DNA of 64,000 nt from Candidula unifasciata (taxonomy: Eukaryota; Mollusca; Gastropoda; Stylommatophora; Geomitridae): contig CAJHNH020002084.1 in assembly GCA_905116865.2 (NCBI GenBank), positions 61,906 to 125,905 on the forward strand, written 5' to 3'. Of this stretch, positions 51,977-63,900 are shown one piece after another. Numbering within the stretch: position 1 is the first letter of the stretch; each line of letters begins with the position of its first letter. Made by a program: the position numbers and the translations under genes. The notes below the pieces were generated by a model. It had not been told where the DNA came from, ran no database searches, and saw nothing but the letters and a program-made list of their open reading frames with translations.

Positions 51977-54900
51977 TTAGGGTCTGAAATGATCCTTCTC
52001 ATGTCGCAGTGCTCCCATGACCTTGACAGGATCAGACTCCCCAGTATGCTTCTGGACTGACGGCACACTGAAAAAAAGAGTAACCATAATTTATAGTAAC
52101 AAGTTAGGTGCTGTAGTTGTGCTGCGGTTACTGAACTTTCTTTGTGAGGCAGCAGTTCTGAGTTTTATTCTGAAGAGTGACAGGATTACATTTTTGTTGT
52201 TGTTTAATTAGCGTGGAATTAAGAGAATGACACAGGCAATAAAAAGTGTAATAAAGATGTCTTGAAATTAACTCATAAAGAGAATTGATTGTCTGCATCA
52301 GAAAGAGACAATCTACTTTCTTTTTGTCACAATTTGAGAAGATGATAACTGTAGTTTTTTGTGACAACGAGTAAGCTTGAGAGAAAGAGAGAGGCAGTGG
52401 GACATCAAGAGGGAAGATGATTTGGCATCATAGCATGTAGGATCATCTGCATCAGACTATTCCTTTTTAGTGCTCACCGGCTGTAAACCCCAGAGGAAAG
52501 TAATAGTTGTTTGTCCACTTCTGGGCATTAGTCTTGTTCCAGAACTTGAGATTTGCGTGCACATCCATTTTACAGACCTGGCTTATATTTTAAGCAGAAT
52601 GCTGATTCCTTGCCTCTCAGGCAGATGCACACTTTGAAGGGAACACCCCTAATTAGTAGACTTTGATGACATGCTTGTTGGAGGGTGGAGGGCAGTGTAT
52701 TTATCCCCTCCCAAACACACACATACAATGGGGCCCTGAAACCCACAGGGAAGCTCTTCAAGCTGAGAAACTGGCAAAACTAGTAGTGTGATCACATCTA
52801 CAGAGAGCTATATTAAAATGTAACCAGGTCAAGATTCAGCACAGCACATGTGAACAGGCTTTGATCGTGTTCCCTTTAGGGCTTCAGCATTATTTTCAAA
52901 AGGCTCCAACCCAATACCAGTCAGATGAGACAGCTTGCTTAAAATATAAGTCCAGGTCTAAGATACTTGAGTTTGCCTATTTATTATGACCTCCAGCAAT
53001 TACCTATTTATTATGACCTCCAGCAATTACCTATTTATTATGACCTCCAGCAATTACCTATTTATTATGACCTCCAGCAATTACCTATTTATTATGACCT
53101 AAAAGCCATATACTTAACTGTTGGGGAAGGGATAGGTGTATAAATAACTAAGGTCTGTTTCATTTACAATGATAAACCCATTTTTAAAAAACAATAATTT
53201 AAAAAAAAAAAAAAAGTGCATAACTTACTTGACCCTCATAAAAGGATTGAAGAGATGTTCATCCTGTATTGTTGATGGAATTGTGGGTTCACCATTGCTT
53301 CTTTGCTTCTGCAAATGTGCAAGCAAGTATTATGATATACAACATAGTACTGCTATATTTTTCTTAATTTTAAAATCCTGTAACTAACCTCAAGGATCTA
53401 TGAAGGCAATATATTCATTTTTATAAAAGAAAAATTACTGTGCAAAGTACAATGGTTGTTTTTCTCTGCATTTGCCAGATGTAAACTCAAGCAACAAGTT
53501 TTGGTTGTTCGGCCATGTCTGGACTTAAGTCTTATTCCAGTACTTGAGTTCTGTGTACATATCCATTTTAAAGATCTGGCTTATCTCTAAAATAAATTGT
53601 TGGCTCCTTGCCTCTCGGGCAGATGCACTCGACTTGTTTGTTAAAGAGGCAGTGTGGGACTATTCTTGTTTTCCCCCATAATGGGGCACTGGAACCCATA
53701 GAGTTTTATGGTTCAGACTAAGCTTTTCTTACTGGCAGTCTGCAGACCACATATTGCTTCAATGCCAGCATTTACATTTCAGTACCATAGAGACACAAAT
53801 AATACAGAACAAAACTAAACTTTGATGCATAAGAGCATAGCAACCTTGAAATACATGCAAGAATGATACCACCTAATGACTCTCCACTGTGCTGGAAATA
53901 CATTCTAATTGCATCATTCTGACATCTATTTCTAGCATGATCTATCTCCCTTACTGCAGGTTACTACTGTCTTGTCATGAAAGCTGCAGGTTATTGCTAT
54001 CTTGTCATGAAAGCTGCAGGTTACTACTGTCTTGTCATGAAAGCTGCAGGTTATTGCTATCTTGTCATGAAAGCTGCAGGTTACTACTGTCTTGTCATGA
54101 AAGCTGCAGGTTATTGCTATCTTGTCATGAAAGCTGCAGGTTACTACTGTCTTGTCATGAAAGCTGCAGGTTATTGCTATCTTGTCATGAAAGCTGCAGG
54201 TTATTGCTATCTTGTCATGAAAGCTGCAGGTTACTGCTGTCTTGTCATGAAAGCTGCAGGTTATTGCTATCTTGTCATGAAAGCTGCAGGTTACTACTGT
54301 CTTGTCATGAAAGCTGCAGGTTACTACTGTCTTGTCATGAAAGCTGCAGGTTACTACTGTCTTGTCATGAAAGCTGCAGGTTACTACTGTCTTGTCATGA
54401 AAGCTGCAGGTTACTACTGTCTTGTCATGAAAGCTGCAGGTTACTACTGTCTTGTCATGAAAGCTGCAGGTTACTACTGTCTTGTCATGAAAGCTGCAGG
54501 TTACTACTGTCTTGTCATGAAAGCTGCAGGTTACTACTGTCTTGTCATGAAAGCTGCAGGTTACTACTGTCTTGTCATGAAAGCTGCAGGTTACTACTGT
54601 CTTGTCATGAAAGCTGCAGTTTACTACTGTCTTGTCATGAAAGCTGCAGGTTACTACTGTCTTGTCATGAAAGCTGCAGGTTACTACTGTCTTGTCATGA
54701 AAGCTGCAGGTTACTACTGTCTTGTCATGAAAGCTGCAGGTTACTACTATCTTGTCATGAAAGCTGCAGGTTACTACTATCTTGTCATGAAAGCTGTAGG
54801 TTACTACTATCTTGTCATGAAAGCTGCAGGTTACTACTGTCTTGTCATGAAAGCTGTAGGTTACTACTATCTTGTCATGAAAGCTGCAGGTTACTACTAT

Positions 54901-57900
54901 CTTGTCATGAAAGCTGCAGGTTACTACTATCTTGTCATGAAAGCTGTAGGTTACTACTATCTTGTCATGAAAGCTGCAGGTTACTACTGTCTTGTCATGA
55001 AAGCTGCAGGTTGCCTGATGTTTTCACCATATGTCTGATGGCTTGTGAAGATAAACTACTTTAATTTATTGTTGTATCTACGAACGAACTTTATTTTCAA
55101 AGGGTTACAAATTAGGCACGCAGGCCTGTCTTACATTCGGCCCTTCCAAACTCCCATCTTTCACACAGCAGTTGTATTTCATCAATAAAGCATGTTATGT
55201 TCATGTAATAATATGCATATTATAAATATCAAGTCAAAAATAAAGGCATGGGTGGTAAAATATGTGCGCACGCTCGCGCGCGAACACACACCCACATACA
55301 CACGCAAACCCATTCACTCACACACACATCCACATGCATACGAACAGGCACACACACACACAGATACATGCATACATATTTTACATATTTACATGCATGC
55401 ATACATATTTACAAAAGCATGAGCTGCAAGGAGAGTCGATGGAAGCGACAACAACTTACCGTAATCTCCATCAATATTTGAAATCATTATATCTCAAAAA
55501 AATCTAAGGTTATTAAATAGCATAAGTCTATAAAATAACTGAATTCCCTGAGCAGATTCTTCTTTAAAATCTGGTTCCCTGTGATTGTGAAATTCACCCA
55601 GCCTGCTCTAAAATGTTGTAAAAAGGGAAAGGAAAGATTTGTCATTTAGCCATTCACACATAAAATATAATCCTAGTACTAACCTGTGCCAACTGTAATC
55701 TTGCAGAAATATCTGGGTTATCAGGTTCAACAGTTGAGGCAAACTTTAAATTGTTCACTGTGTATTCATGGCCGCAGTATACTTTCTGAGCAATAAAGAG
55801 ACATCTGTTTAGTTTGCAAGTCATGACAGGTTACACAATATAATTAGCTCAACTCTCCCAGCAATATTGTTTTTAACACTTTCACTCTCAAGCAATGTGT
55901 AATGGCCAATCCCCTGTCCTACAAATACTGTCCTGCATATCTTACCTTTGATATACATGTCAGAATTCTAATTTTCCAAGCAGTGAACACCGAGATCGAT
56001 AAATTGTGCAGCGAGAAATGATTCTACCATAGGCCAGAAAGCCATTAGAGGACTGAATTGTTCAAATGCTTAAGAAAAGAAAAGGAGATATCTGGTCAGA
56101 ATTGAACCAAATCAGCCAGCAACTAGAACATACTACATGAGAACAGCAGGTTATGAGGTAAGAGGCCAACTAAGGAAGATACTACAGGAAAGAGTCAAAA
56201 GACACTACAGAAGTGCAGTATGACATGAACACAAGCTAAGGAACTAGCAAAAGACAGGAAACTACATCTGACTCTTCTCTGCGATGCTTTAAGCAGTAGG
56301 ACAAAAGGACATCTGCTATATGCTTGCACTCACAATATGCAGCTTTTTGCTACTCTAATGTTTGCTCTATTTAAAGTGCAGAAGTTTCCGCTACCATTCA
56401 TAATATACTTCTACACAAAATATACATCCTTTTTTATTGTCATTCTTCTTCTTGTCTTTTATCTCCAAATAGAACACATGCACCTGACCATATTATGCCA
56501 ATTCCTTTGTAACCTTCTTTGTGATTGCTTAGATTTTGCAGCTAAAGTTGTCTAAGGGATAAGATAGCCAGTCTCACACTAAGCCCCCGTAGTCATCTCT
56601 TAGTAACATTCATGGTAAGTTACAGGGTTACTTTTTTGTCCTCCCTTATGAGCCCCTGTATCACACAAGAAGTTTAGAAATACTGACACCTTTCTGCCTT
56701 TCCAAACGATTTATATTGTGCTGCAAGGAGGCATGAGAATCACAACTTATAGCGAGTGTGGCTAGCACAACCCATTTGCGTTTTTTTTTAAAAAGCCTTC
56801 CATAGTTAAAGCATGGAATTTAAGGGCCATTATTGCTGTAGCATTTATTTAGCTTTCTTCTTCTCAGAAGTCTATCCTAACCTATCTCCAATCATTTTCT
56901 CTGTTATCTCTCCTTTTCTGATTTTCCACTCCATGCAACATGGCTGAATGCATGTAAATAACAAAGACCGGAATGAGGTTGCAGAGGAACTTCAGCCTAA
57001 ACTCGATTGCATAGCCAGTTGGTGTGGTGAGGCAGGAGCACAGGTCAACCCAAAGAAGGCAGCTGTGACAGGGTTCGCGTTAAACAACTGTATCATCAAT
57101 ACTCCAACACCAACTCTAAATTTTATGCTCGGAGGTGGAGGAAAGAGCTCCTGCAGTTAAATATCTGTGAGTTCTTTTTGATCGCTGTCTGTCTTTTACT
57201 GGGCATACAGACTATGTGGTAGCGAAGGCTAGGAAGAATTTGGCAGCTATAAGAGTCATGGCGGCAGCAAACTGCAAAACACTGACATCTCTGTCTTTTA
57301 TACCAAGGTCTGGTCCTTTCAGTGATCGAGTATGCCCTGGCAATCCTTACTCTTAGCCAGACTCAGAGAGACTGGAAAAAATGCAAAATGAAGCCATGTG
57401 CATGATACTTGGGTGCACTAAAGATACAGTATGCAGAGCAATGTTGTACCTCCTTGGTTTTACAACAATGGAAGCTAGAATATGGATCTGTCAAGCACAT
57501 ACCTACCTCTGAGTCAGTGCCAACACATGACACCCAGTGCACAGTGAAAGCAGCAGATTAAAGATAGGAAAATCATGGATGGGTCTGGCCGAGGATATTT
57601 TACGAAAGGTTTGTCCACTTAAGGACATAAAACTAGGGAAGAAATGGGTACGTGTACCACCAGAGTGTCATACGTTCTTTAAAGTATGCATGAAGCTAAA
57701 CAGAGAATGCAGACAAGAAAACCCAGTAGCTGTGGAAGCAGAAATGCAGGCCTTGATATGTGAGAATTCTTCTGAAGACGACGTGATCATCTACACTGAC
57801 AGGTCTGTCATTCGAGATTACATGAACACAAAATCAAAAGGGGTGAAGCCAGACAACAGCGCTACATAGGGACCCAACGAAGAACAGTTAACCATCAACA

Positions 57901-60900
57901 CAGAATTGGTGTCATAAGCCACTATACGCAGAGGAAGAAACTAAAGAGAGGTTCTGAGCATTTACAGACTGAACGGTTCGATGTGCACTGATGATAATCT
58001 GTCGACTAACTAACAAAGCCTGTTTTCTTACATGCACAAAATGCTCTTTGAAGTAGTAGTTTTTTTCTGAGGTTTATTTTACATTTTTTTGCTTACAATG
58101 TTCATTAGCTTTTATGATTTTTAAACACCTCAAATGTATTTGTCAACCAATCTTTGATACCTAGAAACAGTGGCACTAAAAAACTTCTAAGGAGCTCACA
58201 TGTCTCAATAAATGCAGTGAAAAAAAGATAAAGCCATACGTACGGTTTGTGGTGGCAGGCTGCTGAGAATTTCTATGAGAGCTTTGTACATTTGTTGTGG
58301 GGTGCCTTCAAAGAACTTCCCACAGCCAGCAACAAACAGTGTGTCTCCTAACAAGATAATACAACACTTGTGTATAAAAAAACAGGCAGTTTCTCATCTA
58401 GCAAAATAAATCAGTGCATGTATGTATATTTACGCCAGACTGGTAGATGTCTATACTTCAGAATAAATGTGGTAGGGAATTTCACTCCCCATGTTATGCT
58501 ATCGGTGCTAGATATATACAGGGAAGGGGGGGGGGGGGGGGGGGGGCTTAACACAGATAATATAGTAAATAAGTCCCTTTTCCACACCTTTGGGCATATA
58601 GGGCTAGACCTATATTTTTATAGACGAATTGGGTGATGTGGTCAGCATCACACCAGCCGCCTTTACTTCCTGGGACTGCACACAGTACCTAATCAGGCTG
58701 GGTCGACCTGGAAGTCAAGATTATTTTTGAAAAAATGTTCAGCTCTGCCAGGGAGGGAACCCACGACCTTCTGATCCGCACACAAGCATCTAGCCACTAT
58801 GCCACGGCAACTCCCAACACAGATAATATGCCTGAATAATATTTTTCATTTATCAAGAAAATAAGAAAAGAACGACACAATAGGAAATAATGCCAGTTCA
58901 CTAAAAGAAAGAAAACAAAATCAAGTAAAATGACTTGGCTATCTATCACACCACCAAAAAGAAATTTAACCATGTGAACAATCAAACAAAACAACACAAC
59001 AATGACATGTGATTAGAAGAAAGAATGTCTTTAACCCTCTTAGCACGGACGGGCCGATTATCGGCCGGCGGATGTCTGGCCAAAAACACAGAACGGCCGA
59101 TCATGGGCCCGATCGTGTTTCGCCTCGAACCACTAAGAAATCTCATATTTTGAAACACTGAAAGTGATTCATTTATATTAACTGCTGTATCAGCTTTACA
59201 CATGGTGACTTTCGAGTGTTTGGTATCGAAGTGAAAATTGTTGTTGAATTTTTTAGATAGTGACCTGAACCGCTAAAAGTATGTCTGACTCGTATGTTTC
59301 TGCCCCTAGACTTGATGTTGATAAAACATTTGAATCAAGTGATGACACTAATTCTGTTGATACTGATGCGAGATTTAGTGTTAGTAGTAATAGTGGGAAT
59401 CAGATGGGGACGCTGTTGTGTTCAGACCACAGCCCAACCATGGCTCAGGGTATATCCACCCGAAGGTGTTGACACTCCGGCACATCCATTTCTTGTGCTG
59501 ACTGATGGCAAAAAACACGCCACCTAAAGATATTATTGCTGTTTCTTATATATATATATATATACCTGTTTTTTACTACTGAATTGCTTACAACATTTGC
59601 AAAAAGGCCAAAGATCAATAAAAAGATTTCAAATAAAAAAAAATTTTGTTTTTAGTTTTATGTTTCAAGCATTGAAGTTGAAAATTCAAATTCATATTTT
59701 CTTCTTCTTGTTCTTGTTCACCGGCTGTGAATTCCGGCGGTAAGTCGCGGTTGTTCGTCCAAAATGGACTTTTGGCTTTTACCTTGACCTGAGTTTTGCG
59801 TGTACATCCGTTTTATTGTCTTATTTGTTTGCAGTTCTCGTTCCCCGTCTCTCCGGCAGATGTACTCCGACTTCGGAGGAATTCATATTTTCTATTTTTA
59901 GATATGCAAATGAGATAATTTGCATATATATCAATTAATTTTAACGATATTGTGAAAATCATGAACTTCAATCTATATCCTTCAAATAGATATATTATTT
60001 CATGGGGGTCAGAATAACAGAAATCTGTCAAAAAAATTAAATAAAGTAATAACCAAATTCACTGAAAAAATGCTCCGTGTTTTTGGCTAGACCTCTGAAA
60101 AACTTCCTGTGCTAAAAGGGTTAAGAGCTTATTTTAGATTTCTTTTTACATCCTGACAATGTGATATAAAAGTGAGATGAAAAGCATAAAAAGATTGGAA
60201 TGATGCCTGGAATTTCCACCAAATCATAAATATGCGGAAGAAAAAATTAACATACAAAGGCCTAATGCCTACATGCTGTAAATATGCCTGCATGCCTTTT
60301 TAAAAATTTCTGTATCTTAACCACAATCTACAATCATCATTTTCCAATCTGTTTTATATCTTACCTCTGTCTCTTTAATTTTTTTCCCAGTCTGGTCTGT
60401 ATTTTGTCCTGTTTGTTCCATGTAAATAACAACAGCTGTTTTCTTACATTCACAATATGTTTCTTTACAGTAGTTTTTTTTTTATTGTTGTGTGTGTTCA
60501 GGTTATATAATGTTCATTAGATTTTATGATTTTTAAACATCTCAAATGTTATTTTGTCAGCCAATAACTGATATTTTCAATTGTATTTCCCTTTTTAAAA
60601 TAATTAATAAGTCCTTTTCAAAATTATAGGCAAATGCAAGGTAATCAAAATCAACTTAATTTCTTTTTTAGAGAAAAAGCTAACAGACAGACATTTCGTA
60701 ATTCATTTCATAATGCTGGTCTTTCATATGGTTCCTTCATTTACTGCAACATAATATAATTTACCAAGATTTGCAATACAAACACCTGCTCACAACTTCT
60801 TAAACACTTACCTGTGAATACAGCAGGATCCTGGCCTGATGGACCAGTCACATAATAACAAATGTGCCCTGAAGTATGGCACGGAGTAAACAAACACTTG

Positions 60901-63900
60901 ACATTCAGGCTGCCAATCTGTGGGAGGATTTTTTAGTTGGAAAAAAATATAAGCATTGGTTTCACTAAAAAAAAAAAAAACTAGAAAAACATTTAGTCTG
61001 CCTGATAAAAATGCAAATATTCAACACACAAATAGTTGTTATACAATGCATCAACAAATCTATGCGCAAACACAACAAGAGAGAAGCAGTTGAGCATATC
61101 TCAGTCCAACACTGTATAACAATGAATCCTCCACTCTATTTCTGTCATTACCACTGATCAGATTCCATGTACTCTTCCCCATCTACCCTCCACTGCCCCA
61201 GTCCTCTCCCTCTGCAATCTGTGGAGACCTATACTGTTAAAAAAAAAAGATGTAAACTGACGGCACGTTTTTATTAGTTGCAGAGAAAGCTGGTACGCCT
61301 AAAAACTATCAATGATCCAAAGCAAAAGAACTGTCAACTGACTGGTTGAACGCAAAGGTATTCTTGTGAGTAACTTGAATAATTTCACTCAGTGAATGCA
61401 GTAGCTATGCATTTTGTTTAAAGCAGTACAAATAGCTTGACTCATGTTGTTGGTTTCTTTCATTAAAACCTCCGAGCACTTAAGCGCTAAATTTTTTTTA
61501 AATTTTACTGTCATTTTTGTTTCACGTCTGCATATAAAATCAAAAAATCCTAATTTATATATTTCAGTGATTACTCTGTCTTCACTGTTTGTATTCACAT
61601 TAGGAACACTGCTCTGACTCTGTGTTTTGTTTCTTGTATTTCTTTTCTGGTGAAGGCTTGTGGCCCCAACTTCATGTTTGTTTATTACTGTATCTTGTAA
61701 AGCTTACCTATACTTCACAATTTCCAACTGTTTACAATTTATGCTTTACTCGGGCTCAACCCACCTCATTTATGTGTGGTACTTAATAAGTTAATGTAAA
61801 TTATACTAATATATTATACGTATCTCAGCATCTGTTGCTTAAGCGTTGTGAACATCCTTTGTAATGCAGGGTTCGATTCCAGCTGCAGACGATTTGTCTT
61901 GCGCTGGTTTCGACAGTGGTACAGAGAGCTGCCCGTTGCAATGGCAAACTACTGAACGTAAAATTTGCCTAGAAAAACCACTACAGCCAAATAATGCTGG
62001 AGTTGGTTCTGCAACATCTTGTAAAGGATACATAACTAACATTCTAACTATACATATGTTTACAAATCACAGGCAGATAACATATGCAGTTTCCTGGAAT
62101 GGTAACTGACTAATTCTGTTCACAAGATTTTGGCCAAGATACAAAGACAATGATCAACTGCAGGGTCTTCATTTAAGGAACAATGTGCAATCAACCAACA
62201 AAACAAATGTGAACCGACCTTCAGTTCATCTCCATGAGTAACCTGGCGTGTCAGAGCCCCAATTCTGGTGTCACCTCCAACTACTTCAGTCTTTCCAACA
62301 GCCTCAATAAGTTTGACGTTTCCTCCGGCATGATCCCTTTGAATATAAAGTGATTAAAGACAGTAACAAATGCTGCAAATATTTTACATATTTACACATT
62401 ATTTATAAACTAATTAAAAAATATATTTGAAACTACAAATACTCTTAAATTCCAAATAAAAAAGGTTATTCATATACCTGTCAGTGCATAATTGTGTAAG
62501 TGAATGCTTGTTTTTGACATCAGTGAAGCGTGATCAATTTGCATGTGTAAGCACTAGCAGGTAACGATTACATCTGAGACAGCATCACATGATATTTTTC
62601 TCCTTGTAGCTTTGCTGTTGAATATATGCATGCACAGCTTGCAACATACTACTAGTAACTGGTAACTTTTACATGTTACAGTTTCTGAATTAATGGCATA
62701 AGCATGCAGCAAACGTCACTTCTTTCTATGTTCAAAATTAAACCGAGTGATGTATTTGAATAAATAGTAAACATTAATAATAATAATAATAAAAAACATA
62801 TTTAAAAAAAAAAAAACTATTTGGCAATGAAAAGTATATGCGGCAATTACAACTTTACATCCATGCCTCGCCACTGGTCTTTGAATCGTGTCTAAGCACT
62901 TGCGTGCCAAAATAATCTTGGTTTCCAGGTCAATCCATCCTAAAATGGATACCAGGTAAAGTCCTGAGAAGTAAAGGTCACCAGCTTGAGGTTGACCACA
63001 TCACTCATTAAGTGCTGATTGGTCAATAAAATATATGAGTCTAGCATCATATGTCAGACATGTCATTGGCTTGAAAAAGGGCCCTAACTTTTTACTTTAC
63101 TTTATACTTGTCTTGTAACTGTGTGTGTTCTATTTGTGTGCATGTTTGTGAAACTGGCAGTACATAGGTTGGTAGGTAGGTCGGCTGATAGTCATACAAA
63201 TCTGCACAGAGATGTTGCTTCTTCATCCTAAAATGGATACCAGGTAAAGTCCTGAGAAGTAAAGGTCACCAGCTTGAGGTTGACCACATCACTCATTAAG
63301 TGCTGATTGGTCAATAAAATATATGAGTCTAGCATCATATGTCAGACGTGTCATTGGCTTGAAAAAGGGCCCTAACTTTTTACTTTACTTTATACTTGTC
63401 TTGTATCTGTGTGTGTTTTATTTGTGTGCATGTTTGTGAAACTGGCAGTACATAGGTTGGTAGGTAGGTCGGCTGATAGTCATACAAGTCTGCACAGAGA
63501 TGTTGCTTCTTCAGTTAGAATGTGTGCAGGTGTTTCAGGGAACCCTTGGGCTATCATTAGATCTAATATAATGAATTATGTGCTCTGTGCAACACTTTTG
63601 ACAGGCAAATTGCTCTATGTTTTGTGAAACATGTTTCATGGACAACACATCCTCAGTAGTTGTCACTTCCACAAACTGATATCAACTCTTCCAGTATCAA
63701 GACGGAACACACAATAAATTTGTTGCTTACTATAGAAAAGGTACACCTTTCTTTACTTTTTCTGTCCAGATCTTCTATTATTTTGTTTTAATCTGTTACC
63801 TCAACTTATATCCCACAGCAATATTGTTCAGTTCTAAAAGACTAAAAAACCATAAGGTACAAACACTTTAGGATTTACAGTTTTGAAGTAACAACCACAT

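Noticed and set aside
53971..55010. CRISPR-like regular array
   Set aside because: Units are directly contiguous with no unique spacers, and the genome is clearly eukaryotic.
53889..55064. Long open frames of 391 and 353 residues that look like a repetitive protein
   Set aside because: They are produced by a 30-bp minisatellite whose unit is a multiple of 3, are open in more than one frame, and lie inside a HAGH intron on the opposite strand.
59281..59472. A small host protein gene
   Set aside because: It lies between TTAA-flanked inverted repeats and looks like the start of a decayed piggyBac-type transposase.
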